Numbered from the stretch's first letter, positions 50,701-59,155 are shown. The stretch: DNA of 64,000 nt from Glycomyces terrestris (GCF_003933745.1 NZ_RSEB01000007.1:1-64000); one strand, 5' to 3'. The notes: generated by a model from the sequence alone, not told the origin. Program-made: numbers and translations.

Positions 50701-50706
50701 ACGATA
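50701..50706 (-). promoter_or_regulatory. Probable -10 box of glpD
   Basis: TATCGT on the minus strand ends 6 nt before the ATG at 50694; leaderless arrangement. Confidence 0.5.
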
Positions 50707-50751
50707 CGTGCAGCGAGCTGGGCTGACACCCGTCTCCGCGCACCCGGCGCG

Positions 50752-50757
50752 TAAATT
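50752..50757 (+). promoter_or_regulatory. Probable -10 box of the gene at 50764
   Basis: TAAATT ends 6 nt before the GTG. GGAAGG touches the start codon and is too close to act as a ribosome site. Confidence 0.5.
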
Positions 50758-50763
50758 GGAAGG

Positions 50764-51513
50764 GTGAGCACGCACCCCCCTTCGCGCCCGGACAAGCTCA
50801 CCGTCGTCGCCCGGTTCCTCCAGTTCAAGCTGCGGATCCCGGTCATCGCCGCGGTGTGCGCCTCGATCCCCGCCGTGTTCCTCACCGTCTGGACCGACGG
50901 CGACCTCGCCTTCGCGGGCAAGGCGATCGGGTGGGCGGCCGGCGCGGTCCTGTGGTTCGAGTCGGTGGTGCTCCTGCTCGCGGCCGAGCACAAGCGCGCA
51001 TGGCTGTGGCGCCACAAGTGGATGCTCATGGTGTGCGCGCTGACCCTCGCCAGCCTCGTCCTCGCCGCGGGCGGCGCGCAGGTCCTGCGCCTGGCCTACC
51101 TGCTCGGGACGATCCGGGCGCTGCGGGCCAAGCGCATCTTCGACGCCGCCGGCGTCCTCGCCCGGCGCTTCAGCCTCGGCCTGTGGTGGCGCTCGGGCCT
51201 GTTCACCGGCGCGGGCGTCGCCGCCGCGATCGCCGCCGTGCTCCTGTTCGACCCCGACGCCGAGTACCGCGAACTCCTGCACTGGTTCGACGCGAACCTG
51301 CGGCTCCTGCCGATCCTCGTCGCCGGCGCGGTCCTCGCCGTCGCCACGTGGTACTTCGTGCGCTCGCGCGCCGACGCCCGCCGCGCCGAGCGGGCCGCCG
51401 CGGCCGCCGTCCCCGGGCCGCGCGCCCCCGCCGAGACCCCGATCGAAGCCGCTGTCGAAGCCGCTGTCGAAGCAGCCGTGGAGGCCGCGGCCCCGGCCGC
51501 CGAGACCCCCTGA
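50764..51513 (+). CDS. Four- to five-helix membrane protein, possibly voltage-sensor-like
   Basis: A 249-aa protein. Helices lie at about residues 25-45, 55-75 and 82-100. An arginine-rich segment VLRLAYLLGTIRALRAKRIF follows at 105-125, then further helices at 140-160 and 178-198. The order and the regularly spaced arginines resemble the S1-S4 part of voltage-gated channels, with a short hydrophobic pair after it but no selectivity filter that I can see. The tail has a repeated EAAV unit. Similarity to ion-channel sensors is an inference only. It precedes folB by 47 bp. Confidence 0.6.
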   Translation: MSTHPPSRPDKLTVVARFLQFKLRIPVIAAVCASIPAVFLTVWTDGDLAFAGKAIGWAAGAVLWFESVVLLLAAEHKRAWLWRHKWMLMVCALTLASLVLAAGGAQVLRLAYLLGTIRALRAKRIFDAAGVLARRFSLGLWWRSGLFTGAGVAAAIAAVLLFDPDAEYRELLHWFDANLRLLPILVAGAVLAVATWYFVRSRADARRAERAAAAAVPGPRAPAETPIEAAVEAAVEAAVEAAAPAAETP

Positions 51514-51547
51514 GATCGTCCTTCCTCGACGCCGCCGGCCCTTCGAG

Positions 51548-51553
51548 TAGGCT
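51548..51553 (+). promoter_or_regulatory. Probable -10 box of folB
   Basis: TAGGCT ends 7 nt before the GTG at 51561. Confidence 0.45.
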
Positions 51554-51560
51554 CGGGCGC

Positions 51561-51929
51561 GTGGATACCGACGACCTGATCACCCTGACCGGACTGCGCG
51601 TCCACGGACGCCACGGCGTCTTCGACTTCGAGCGGGACACCGGGCAGGACTTCATCGTCGACGTCGCCCTCCGCACCTCCACCGCCAAGGCCGCCGCCAG
51701 CGACGACCTCAAGGACACCGTCGACTACGGCGCCCTCGCCGACACCCTCGCCGCCATCGTCGCGGGCGAGCCCGTCGACCTCATCGAGACCCTCGCCGAG
51801 CGCCTCGCCGCCGCCTGCCTCGCGCTCGACGGCGTCCGCTCCGCGCGAGTGACCGTCCACAAGCCACAGGCGCCGATCGCCCAGCGGTTCACCGACGTCG
51901 CCGTCACCATCGAGCGGAGTGCACCGTGA
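51561..51929 (+). CDS. folB: Dihydroneopterin aldolase
   Basis: A 122-aa FolB, which converts dihydroneopterin to 6-hydroxymethyl-dihydropterin and glycolaldehyde in folate synthesis; the family forms octamers. Signature LRVHGRHGVFDFERDTGQDF with the conserved HGxxxxE, DLKDTVDYGALAD, and VDLIETLAERLA with the active-site Glu. GTG start. The stop overlaps the folK start by GTGA. Confidence 0.93.
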   Translation: MDTDDLITLTGLRVHGRHGVFDFERDTGQDFIVDVALRTSTAKAAASDDLKDTVDYGALADTLAAIVAGEPVDLIETLAERLAAACLALDGVRSARVTVHKPQAPIAQRFTDVAVTIERSAP

Positions 51930-52447
51930 GCAGGGTCGTCTTCAGCATGGGCTCCAACCTCGGCGACCGCGAGGCCGCGCTCCTCGCCGCCGTCCGCGCC
52001 GTCGGCCCCGAGGCGGTGTCCGACGTGTACGAGACCGCGCCGTGGGGCGGGGACGACGAGCAGCCCGCCTACTACAACATCGCGGTGATCGCCGACGACC
52101 CCGCGCGCTCCCCGCACGACTGGCTCGCCCTCGGCCAGCGCCTCGAGGCCGAGTCCGGCCGCGTCCGCGACCCCGAGCGCCCCTACGGGCCGCGCACGCT
52201 CGACGTCGACCTGATCGCCGTGTGGGACGAGCACGGCCCCGTCCGCTCCGACGAGCCCCGCCTCCTCCTGCCCCACCCGCTCGCCCATCTGCGGGCGTTC
52301 GTGCTGGTCCCGTGGTTCGCCGTCGACCGAGACGCGGAGCTGCCCGGCAAGGGCCGGGTGCGGGACCTGCTCCGCGACGAGACCGTCGCGGCGGACGCGC
52401 GCGCGCTCCGCCGCCTCCACCCGATATGGTCAAGACATCATGAGTGA
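51926..52447 (+). CDS. folK: 6-hydroxymethyl-7,8-dihydropterin pyrophosphokinase
   Basis: A 173-aa HPPK, transferring pyrophosphate from ATP to hydroxymethyl-dihydropterin. FSMGSNLGDREAALLAAV at the start, YNIAV in the middle and YGPRTLDVDLIAV followed by LPHPLAHLRAFVLVP give the pterin, Mg-ATP and loop motifs. GTG start inside folB, and its end overlaps the DUF3180 gene by 8 bp. folP and folE are not in the window. Confidence 0.94.
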   Translation: MSRVVFSMGSNLGDREAALLAAVRAVGPEAVSDVYETAPWGGDDEQPAYYNIAVIADDPARSPHDWLALGQRLEAESGRVRDPERPYGPRTLDVDLIAVWDEHGPVRSDEPRLLLPHPLAHLRAFVLVPWFAVDRDAELPGKGRVRDLLRDETVAADARALRRLHPIWSRHHE

Positions 52448-53000
52448 CGGGAAGCACGGTCCGACGCCGAGCCTTCGACCGACTGCGCCGTCCACCCTCG
52501 CGGTGGCGGCACTCGTCGGGGCCGCGTTCACGCTGCTTTTCGTCGCCCGCTACTACCAGCACGCCCCCGACCTCGCCTGGTACAACTCCGTGGTCGTCCT
52601 CGCCCTCGCCGCGCTCCTCGCCTGGCTGGCCTGGACCACCCGGAAGGCGCTGCGCCCCAGCAGGCGCCGCCTCCAGGCGGCCGCGATCGACGGGCGCGAC
52701 CCGTCGCCCGCCCCCGGACGGCTCGACGGCCCGGAGCACGCGCTCCAGATCGCCCGCCTCGCCGTCCTCGGCAAGGCCGCCTCCATCGCCGGTGCCGCGT
52801 TCTTCGGCGCGTACCTCGGCTTCACCGTGTGGCTCGCGGTCCAGGCCGGGCGCCTGACCGCCGCCGCCGACGACCTTCCCGCGGCGGTGCTCGGCACCGC
52901 CGCCTGCGCCGTGCTCACCGCGGCCGCGGTCTGGCTCGAGCACTCCTGCCGCATCCCCCCGCAGGACCGCGACGGCCGCGACCGCCCCGACCGACCCTGA
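52440..53000 (+). CDS. DUF3180 membrane protein
   Basis: A 186-aa protein with four helices at about 20-38, 48-65, 110-133 and 145-165. DUF3180 proteins regularly follow folK in actinobacteria and this one overlaps it by 8 bp. Function unknown; coupling suggests a link to pterin or folate metabolism, but none is established to my knowledge. Confidence 0.85.
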   Translation: MSDGKHGPTPSLRPTAPSTLAVAALVGAAFTLLFVARYYQHAPDLAWYNSVVVLALAALLAWLAWTTRKALRPSRRRLQAAAIDGRDPSPAPGRLDGPEHALQIARLAVLGKAASIAGAAFFGAYLGFTVWLAVQAGRLTAAADDLPAAVLGTAACAVLTAAAVWLEHSCRIPPQDRDGRDRPDRP

Positions 53001-53068
53001 ACCGACCCCGCAGCGCTGGACCCATCCCCCGACATCCCCCATATCTCGCGCGTTTAGAGGTGCGCCCC

Positions 53069-54343
53069 ATGAAATTCGACTCCCCATCGCAAGACCGCGA
53101 CTCGACCTCGCAGATGAAGACCGTCGCGACGGGCGACGACGAGACCCCCGCCGACCGCATGGCGGTGCACGTGGTCTGGGAGATCGGCCTGCTGCTCCTC
53201 GGCGGCGGCGTCCTGTTCGCCCTCACCCAGTCCTCCGGCGGGCCCTTCGGCGAGGGCGGCTGGAGCGCCTTCGCCGCCGCGCTCGCCCCGGCGGTCATGC
53301 TGACCTGCGCGATGGCCGTGTCGCTGCGCGTCGGCGCCGTCAACCTCGCCGTCGGCCCGATCGCGCTCCTCGCGGCCTGGATGTTCGCCGACGCCTCGGG
53401 CTCCGGCTCGGTCATGGCGCTCGCCGTCGGCCTCGGCGCCGCCGCGTTCACCGGCATCGTCCTCGCCACGCTCACCGCGTGGCTGCGCGCCCCCGGATGG
53501 GCGGCGAGCGGCGCCGTCGGCGGCGCGATCGGCCTGTGGGCCGGGACCGCCGGCGACCCGGGCGCGTTCGCGCTGTCCGCGCTGCCGGGCACCGGCGTCC
53601 TCGCCGCGCTCGCCGGCGCGGCGGGCGTCTCGCTGTTCCTCGGCCTGGTCGGCGCGTTCGCGGGCGTCCGCGCGCGCCTCGCCCCGATCCGCGAGACCGC
53701 GGCCGGCGAGCGGCACGGCCGCGGGGGACTGGTGTTCCTCGGCGTGCTGCTCTCCTCGTGCCTGTCCGGCGCCGCCGGCGTCGTCACCGCCTGGACCGCG
53801 GTCCCGGACGCGGGCGCCGCGGGCCTCCCGGACCCGATCCTGCTCACGGTGCTCGCGCTCGGCGCGGCGCTCCTGGGCGGGACGAGCCTCCTCGGCCGCC
53901 GCGGCGGCGTGTGCGGCACCGTGTTCGCCGCGGCCCTCGTGCTCGGCCTGATGTGGCTCGCGGAGGCGCGCGGCTGGAGCTTCGACCCGAGCTGGATCGC
54001 GTTGAGCGCCATCGTCGCCGGCTTCCTCGTGACCCGCCTCGTGGAGGCCATGAACCAGGTCGACGAGGTCGAGGCCGCCTCGGCCTCCCGCGCCGGGTCG
54101 GTCGAGGACCTGCGCGAGGAGGACCCGCGCGACCGCCGCGACACCGGCGCCTACGAGCGCTACGACGAGGACCTCGCCGACCTCGGCGCCGGCGGCGACC
54201 CGTGGACGACGAACTCGGGGAGCATCCGCACCGGCGGCGTCCCGCAGCAGCCCGCCGACCCGTTCGGGGCCTCCGGGGTGTTCGACGACCTGCGGGACGG
54301 GTACGGGACCCGCTTCGACACCGACCGCCGCCACGGCCGCTGA
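53069..54343 (+). CDS. RbsC-like permease family protein, first of a pair
   Basis: A 424-aa protein with about nine helices (residues 30-335) and a 90-residue acidic cytoplasmic tail. It has the hallmarks of branched-chain/ribose-type ABC permeases (BPD_transp_2): SLRVGAVNLAVGPIALLAAW, the equivalent of the GGIDLSVG segment, and LGAALLGGTSLLGRRGGVCGTVFAAAL, the equivalent of the IGGTSLFGGRG segment. No ATPase or solute-binding protein is adjacent. The tail EVEAASASRAGSVEDLREED is not typical of transport permeases. ATG chosen from the RbsC-like N-terminus and AGAGGTGC upstream. Confidence 0.72.
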   Translation: MKFDSPSQDRDSTSQMKTVATGDDETPADRMAVHVVWEIGLLLLGGGVLFALTQSSGGPFGEGGWSAFAAALAPAVMLTCAMAVSLRVGAVNLAVGPIALLAAWMFADASGSGSVMALAVGLGAAAFTGIVLATLTAWLRAPGWAASGAVGGAIGLWAGTAGDPGAFALSALPGTGVLAALAGAAGVSLFLGLVGAFAGVRARLAPIRETAAGERHGRGGLVFLGVLLSSCLSGAAGVVTAWTAVPDAGAAGLPDPILLTVLALGAALLGGTSLLGRRGGVCGTVFAAALVLGLMWLAEARGWSFDPSWIALSAIVAGFLVTRLVEAMNQVDEVEAASASRAGSVEDLREEDPRDRRDTGAYERYDEDLADLGAGGDPWTTNSGSIRTGGVPQQPADPFGASGVFDDLRDGYGTRFDTDRRHGR

Positions 54344-54379
54344 CCGACCGCCCTCGACACCCCATAGAGGACAGAGACC

Positions 54380-55663
54380 ATGACGTACGTACCCCCGGAC
54401 CGCGACGACCAGGCCCTGGACCAGACCCAGCACCTCGACTTCGCGGCCGCCCCCGGCGCCGGCCATCCCTTCGGGAGCGGCGTCGACGACGCCCGGCCGG
54501 TCGACCCGTTCGCGGGCCGGCCCGCGACGACCGTCGGCTACGCCGAGGCGGCCGCGCCCGCGCGCGACCGCGTCGGCTTCCAGTTCGTCTGGGAGGGCAT
54601 CCTCCTGCTGCTGACCCTGAACGCCCTGTTCCTGGTCTACCAGCGCCGCGAGGAGGTCTTCGGCGGCGGCCTGTCCATGGACGCGCTCGGCCCGCACTTC
54701 GCGGGCCTCGCCTCCCTGATCCTCGTCGCGGCCGCGTTCGGCCTGACGCTGCGCCTCGGCGCGGTGAACCTGGCCGTCCCGGCCATGCCGGTCCTGGTCC
54801 TCATGAGCCCGTCGCTGTTCGTCGGGCCGGACCCGCTGGTGGGCCTGGCCTACACGGCCGGGGCCGCGGCGGCCGTCGCGGTCCTGTTCACGGTGCTCAC
54901 CGTGGTCCTGCGGATTCCGCCGTGGCTCGCGGGCCTGGCCTCGCTCGTGGTCATGGGCGGCTCGTACGCGGCGCTCGACGAGCTCGCGGGCGCGCTCGGG
55001 TCCGGCGAGCCCGGCGCCTGGACGAACCCGGGGAACCTGTGGCTGCTCCTCGGCGCGGCCGTGCTCTCCGCGATCGGCGGGCTCATCGGGCTGGCGCCGG
55101 GCGTGCGCGAGCGGTTCAGCAAGGTGAAGGGCGCGGCCGACGGCACCGGCGACCGCGAGGCCGGCTCGGTCGCCGTCCTCCTGGGCGGGACGTTCCTGGC
55201 GCTGCTCCTCAGTGCCCTTGCCGGGTTCCTGCCGCTGGTGTTCGGCGGCGACCTGGAACCGGAGCTGTCCGCGGTGTTCGCGGTGAACGCGGACGCGAGC
55301 CTGGTGCTGACCCCGCTGGTGTTCATCGTGGTCTTCCTCGCGGGCACCAGCCCGTGGGGCCGGCGCGGCGGCGTCCTCGGCACCGTGCTCGCCGCGGTCG
55401 CGGTGTGGGCGCTCGCGCTGGTGTGGAACAGCCTCGACCAGGACGTGTACGGCGAGTGGACCGGCGCGGCCGCCGCCGGCCTGCTGCTGCTCGGCCTCTT
55501 CGTGTCCTTCGGCCTCGACCGCCTCGGCCGGCCCCGGGAGGCGCTGGAGCCCGAGGACGCCACGGCCGAGATGCGGCCCTTCGACTCCCCGAACGGCGCT
55601 GTCGACGACGGCACCGGCCTGTTCGAACCGACCCTGCCGGACGCGGCCTCCGCGAACCGGTAG
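54380..55663 (+). CDS. RbsC-like permease family protein, second of a pair
   Basis: A 427-aa paralogue of the gene 36 bp upstream. It has a 65-residue soluble N-terminus (HLDFAAAPGAGHPFGSG), about nine helices, and the same two landmarks: LRLGAVNLAVPAMPVLVLMS and AGTSPWGRRGGVLGTVLAAV. The second is more degenerate, as the GG before TS is AG. The tail ATAEMRPFDSPNG is acidic. GAGGACAGAG precedes the ATG. The two may form a heterodimeric channel or have lost transport activity. Confidence 0.72.
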   Translation: MTYVPPDRDDQALDQTQHLDFAAAPGAGHPFGSGVDDARPVDPFAGRPATTVGYAEAAAPARDRVGFQFVWEGILLLLTLNALFLVYQRREEVFGGGLSMDALGPHFAGLASLILVAAAFGLTLRLGAVNLAVPAMPVLVLMSPSLFVGPDPLVGLAYTAGAAAAVAVLFTVLTVVLRIPPWLAGLASLVVMGGSYAALDELAGALGSGEPGAWTNPGNLWLLLGAAVLSAIGGLIGLAPGVRERFSKVKGAADGTGDREAGSVAVLLGGTFLALLLSALAGFLPLVFGGDLEPELSAVFAVNADASLVLTPLVFIVVFLAGTSPWGRRGGVLGTVLAAVAVWALALVWNSLDQDVYGEWTGAAAAGLLLLGLFVSFGLDRLGRPREALEPEDATAEMRPFDSPNGAVDDGTGLFEPTLPDAASANR

Positions 55664-55678
55664 CGGCGCATCGAGTGC

Positions 55679-55702
55679 GGGGCCGTCCTCCGGGGCGGCC
55701 CC
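55679..55702 (+). terminator. Short hairpin after the permease pair
   Basis: 7-bp stem GGGGCCG with CGGCCCC around a 10-nt loop, 16 bp after the stop. Confidence 0.45.
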
Positions 55703-55743
55703 GTGCGCCGTCCGCGGGCGGTCCGAGGCGGCGGCTGCTGACT

Positions 55744-55822
55744 GCGGTGCCCCTAAACGGCAATGCTTTGAAACGCAGTGCCCCCACACGACGGTGCTTC
55801 TAAACGACGGTGCCCCTTATAC
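55744..55822. repeat. 16-bp tandem repeat
   Basis: Five degenerate copies of a unit like CGGTGCCCCTAAACGA. The GTGC (once ATGC) core is at 55747, 55763, 55778, 55794 and 55810, giving periods of 16, 15, 16 and 16. The last copy runs into the stop codon of the convergent DeoR gene (55817-55819). Confidence 0.8.
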
Positions 55823-56602
55823 GACGATGACGCGGATGCCGGCCTCCTCGAAGCCGCGCAGCTGGTCGGCGGGGGCGTTGCCGTCGGTGACGAGGGTGTG
55901 GACGCGGTCGGTGGGGCAGATGCGCGCGAAGGCGTGGCCGCCGATCTTGGAGCCGTCGGCGATGACGACGACCTTGCGCGCGCGGGCGGCCATGAGCGCG
56001 TTGATCGCCGCCTCGCCCTCGTGGTGGCTGGTGGCGCCGAGCTTGTGGTCGATGGCGTCGACGCCGAGGAACGCGATGTCGAGGGTGATCTCGCGCAGGA
56101 TCGGGGCCGCGAGCGGGCCGATGAGCTCGTAGGACTGCGGCCGCACCACGCCGCCGACGACCACCACCTTCAAGTGGGGCCGCACGATGAGCTCGTTGGC
56201 GATGTTGAGCGCGTTCGTGACGATCGTGAGCCCGGTCGAGCCGGGGGTCGCGACGAGGTCGGTGCGGGTGGCGAGGGCGCGGGCGACCTCGGTGATCGTG
56301 GTGCCGCCGTTCAGGGCGATGACCTGGCCGGGGCTGACGAGCCCCGCGGCGGCGGTGCCGATGCGGTGCTTCTCCTCGACGTGGCGGGCGGTCTTGTAGC
56401 GCAGCGGGAGGTCGTACGAGATGCCGCCGGCGACCGCGCCGCCGCGGGTGCGGGTGATCATCTGCTGCTGCGAGAGCTGGTCGAAGTCGCGCCGGATCGT
56501 CGCCTGCGAGACGCCGAGCCGCTCGGCGGCCTCCTCCACGGTGATGCGTCCGGTCTCTGCGAGGATCTCCAGCAGGGTGTTCCACCGGGCGTAGCGGTCC
56601 AC
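55817..56602 (-). CDS. DeoR/GlpR family repressor
   Basis: A 261-aa regulator. The N-terminal winged helix (LEILAETGRITVEEAAERLG then SQATIRRDFDQL) binds DNA, and the C-terminal DeoRC domain senses a sugar phosphate, with IALNGGTTITEVARAL, LKVVVVGGVVRPQSYELIGPLA and KVVVIADGSKIG. It is divergent from nagA with 182 bp between the starts, so amino-sugar phosphate control of nagA is a reasonable inference. The GTG start has GAGGAG upstream; the longer frame overlaps the promoter region. Confidence 0.9.
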   Translation of the reverse strand: MDRYARWNTLLEILAETGRITVEEAAERLGVSQATIRRDFDQLSQQQMITRTRGGAVAGGISYDLPLRYKTARHVEEKHRIGTAAAGLVSPGQVIALNGGTTITEVARALATRTDLVATPGSTGLTIVTNALNIANELIVRPHLKVVVVGGVVRPQSYELIGPLAAPILREITLDIAFLGVDAIDHKLGATSHHEGEAAINALMAARARKVVVIADGSKIGGHAFARICPTDRVHTLVTDGNAPADQLRGFEEAGIRVIVV

Positions 56603-56784
56603 GGCGCTCCTCGTCGTTCGCAAGTCGGGATCGGGACGGCGGCGGGCCGCCGCCGTCTGCACGATAGTGTTCGAAGTATGCTCTGGGGCGCTCGGGCCGT
56701 GCTCATGCGGTGCTCGCGCGCTCACGATCATTGTGCCGCACCGGGGTGGGCCGACACACGCCGGACCGATTGGAAGGAGCGCCG

Positions 56785-57915
56785 GTGGACGGCGTCATGC
56801 TGCCGGCCGTGGGCCGGATCGTCACCCCCGACGGCGTGGTCAACGGGACCCTGAGCGTCGACGGCGACCGCTTCGAAGGGGTCCTGGAGCGGGACGGCGA
56901 GCCCACCGGGTGGGTCCTGCCCGGGTTCGTCGACGTCCACTGCCACGGCGGCGGCGGGTTCTCGCTCGCCAACGGCGACGCGGACTCGGCCCGCGCGGCC
57001 GCGGCCTTCCACGCCTCCCGCGGGACGACCACCGTCGTCGCCTCGCTCGTGTCCTCGCCGCACCGGTTCCTGCTCGACGCGACGAAGGCCCTCGCGCCGC
57101 TCGCCGCCGAGGGCGTCATCGCCGGGGTGCACTTCGAGGGGCCCTACATCTCGGCCGCCAAGTGCGGCGCGCACGCCGTCGAGGTCCTGCGCGACCCCGA
57201 CGTCGGCGAGCTGACCGAGCTCATCGAGGCCGGGCGGCTCGCGGACGGCACCAGCGCCGTCAAGATGGTCACGGTCGCGCCCGAGCTCGACGGCGCCCTG
57301 GAGGCGATCGAGTTCCTCGACGGGCAGGGCGTCGTCCCCTCGATCGGGCACACGAACGCCTCCTACGAGGAGACCGTCGCCGGGATCGACGCGGGCGCCC
57401 AGGCCGCCACGCACCTGTTCAACGCCATGCGCGCCTTCAACCACCGCGACCCCGGGCCCATCCCCGCGCTCCTGAACGACGAGCGGATCTTCTCCGAGGT
57501 CGTGGCCGACCCGGTGCACCTGCACCCGGGCACGATGCGCTTCGCGTTCGACCTCTCGCTGCCGGCGTGGACGCTCCTGGTCTCCGACGCGATGGACGCC
57601 GCCGGGCTCTCGGACGGGCACTACGTGCTCGGCCGCCACGAGGTCGAGGTCGAGGACGGCGTCGCCACCGTGGCGGGCACCGACGTCATCGCCGGTTCCA
57701 CGATCACCATGCTCGACGCGGTCCGCAACGCGGTGCGCCTGGCCGGGCAGAGCGTCGAGGCCGCCTCGCAGATGGCCTCCGCGACCCCGGCCGAGCTGCT
57801 CGGCCTGCGCGAGGTCGGCGCGATCGAGTCGGGGAAGTACGCCGACGCCGTCGTCCTCGACGACGACCTGAACCTGGTCTCGGTCATGCGCCGCGGCGCC
57901 TGGCTCCAGGTCTGA
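56785..57915 (+). CDS. nagA: N-acetylglucosamine-6-phosphate deacetylase
   Basis: A 376-aa amidohydrolase removing acetate from GlcNAc-6-phosphate in amino-sugar and cell-wall recycling. Metal and substrate motifs: GFVDVHCHGGGGFS, GVHFEGPYIS, SIGHTNASYEE, THLFNAMRAFNHRDPG and LVSDAMDAAGL. The GTG start has GGAAGGAG at the right distance; the frame continues upstream without support. The deaminase nagB is not adjacent. Confidence 0.93.
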   Translation: MDGVMLPAVGRIVTPDGVVNGTLSVDGDRFEGVLERDGEPTGWVLPGFVDVHCHGGGGFSLANGDADSARAAAAFHASRGTTTVVASLVSSPHRFLLDATKALAPLAAEGVIAGVHFEGPYISAAKCGAHAVEVLRDPDVGELTELIEAGRLADGTSAVKMVTVAPELDGALEAIEFLDGQGVVPSIGHTNASYEETVAGIDAGAQAATHLFNAMRAFNHRDPGPIPALLNDERIFSEVVADPVHLHPGTMRFAFDLSLPAWTLLVSDAMDAAGLSDGHYVLGRHEVEVEDGVATVAGTDVIAGSTITMLDAVRNAVRLAGQSVEAASQMASATPAELLGLREVGAIESGKYADAVVLDDDLNLVSVMRRGAWLQV

Positions 57916-57924
57916 GACGCGAGG

Positions 57925-57951
57925 AGGGGCCCGGCGGTCCGCCGGGCCCCT
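57925..57951. terminator. Hairpin between nagA and DUF4190 gene
   Basis: 12-bp stem AGGGGCCCGGCG with its complement, loop GTC, followed by TCTCCTT; between convergent genes. Confidence 0.78.
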
Positions 57952-57962
57952 CTCCTTGCGCG

Positions 57963-58655
57963 TCAGTACATGTCGTACGTGGCGGTGCCCGCGCCGATGA
58001 GCACGTAGATCAGGCAGAACGTGAAGAACGAGACGATGCCGAGCACGAGCCCGGCGATCGCCGCGTTCCTGTTCGTCGCCTGGCCCTTGTTCGCGCGCGA
58101 CCAGCCGATCGCGCCGAAGATGATCGCGAGGACGCCGAGCGGCCAGCTGAACGCGTTGAGCCCCGGCACGAACGACAGCGCGACCGCGATGATGCCGAGG
58201 ACGAGCGCGGCCTTGCCGAGGCCGTTGCGCTCCTGCTGGGCGTAGAGCGGGCCGTCGCCGTTGTAGGGCGGCGGGGGCGGAGGCGGCGGCGCGGCCGCGT
58301 ACGGGCTGTACCCGGCGCCGGCGGGCGGCGGCCCGGGCGGGACGCCCCCGGGGATGTCCGGGCTCGGCGTCCCGAAGTCCTTCGGCGGCCGGCCCGGCGA
58401 CTCCGACACCGAGCGCGGCGCGCCCTCGCCGGTGTCGGCGAACCCGTCCGGGTTGCCCTCGGGCGGCGCGCCGGGCGTCTCCCGCGGCTCGGCGAAGTCC
58501 GCCGGGGTCGTCGCGGGGCCGTCCTCGTTGCCGGTGAAGGGCGCGTTCTCCGGTTCGCCCGCGGGCGAGCTGTCGGTGTTCGGGCTCCAGGGGCGGTCCT
58601 CGTCGTCCGGGCGCTCCGGTTCGGGCGGCCCGGGGACCGGCGGGTAGGTCGTCAT
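57963..58655 (-). CDS. DUF4190 membrane protein with proline-rich N-terminus
   Basis: A 230-aa protein. Residues 1-145 are disordered and rich in Pro, Gly and acidic residues, including a run of eight prolines near 126. Residues 150-228 form the DUF4190 domain of two to three helices (LGKAALVLGIIAVALSFVPG, SWPLGVLAIIFGAIG, NAAIAGLVLGIVSFF). Such proteins are common in actinobacterial envelopes with no assigned function. GAGGAGGGG precedes the ATG; TACCTT at 58700-58705 (minus strand) is a possible -10. Confidence 0.82.
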   Translation of the reverse strand: MTTYPPVPGPPEPERPDDEDRPWSPNTDSSPAGEPENAPFTGNEDGPATTPADFAEPRETPGAPPEGNPDGFADTGEGAPRSVSESPGRPPKDFGTPSPDIPGGVPPGPPPAGAGYSPYAAAPPPPPPPPYNGDGPLYAQQERNGLGKAALVLGIIAVALSFVPGLNAFSWPLGVLAIIFGAIGWSRANKGQATNRNAAIAGLVLGIVSFFTFCLIYVLIGAGTATYDMY

Positions 58656-59155
58656 GGTGCCCCTCCTCGGATCGTGCGCACGCGGCGCCGATGCCCCGCA
58701 AGGTAACCCAAACCTCACCGGGCGTGTGCCGAATCAGGGGAACCGGAGGGGCGCTCACGCGATTCGAGAACTCCGTTCGGATTTTTTGGGGTTAGGGGTT
58801 TACTACCCGTCAGTAGACGAGTAGAAATGAGTTACGGATCCGGACGGACTTCCCGGGGACATGGTCCCCAGAGATCGGAAGGATTCGTGCACCGCCGCCG
58901 AGCACCCACGTGCGACCTGAGCCGTCGGGAGGCGCAGCGGGTCCAGCACCTAGGAGCAGGACGCCGCTAGAAAAGACTTCACGCTTGGTAACTCGGTCGG
59001 AAGTGCAGCTAGTTCGAGCGGCCCAGTCGAGGCGATTGACCGACTGGGCCGTGTCGTCTGCCCGCCAAGGGGTTCCGCCCGCCCGCGGCCCGCTCCCGGC
59101 GCCTGTGTCCGAACTGACTGGGAACCGTCGGCCGCGGCTGCAAGAATGGGCCTCG
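58656..59155. other. 500-bp intergenic region, no gene seen
   Basis: No convincing gene on either strand. The part at 58770-58840 is less GC-rich with a run of six T at about 58780. It holds a nearly perfect inverted repeat CTACCCGTC-AGTA-GACGAGTAG at 58803-58824, with one mismatch, which could be an operator for the RDD gene or for the divergent DUF4190 gene. Confidence 0.45.

Noticed and set aside
53054..55789. A 911-codon open frame on the minus strand
   Set aside because: It lies antisense to both permease genes, which have convincing membrane topology. The translation is low-complexity Glu/Ala/Arg.
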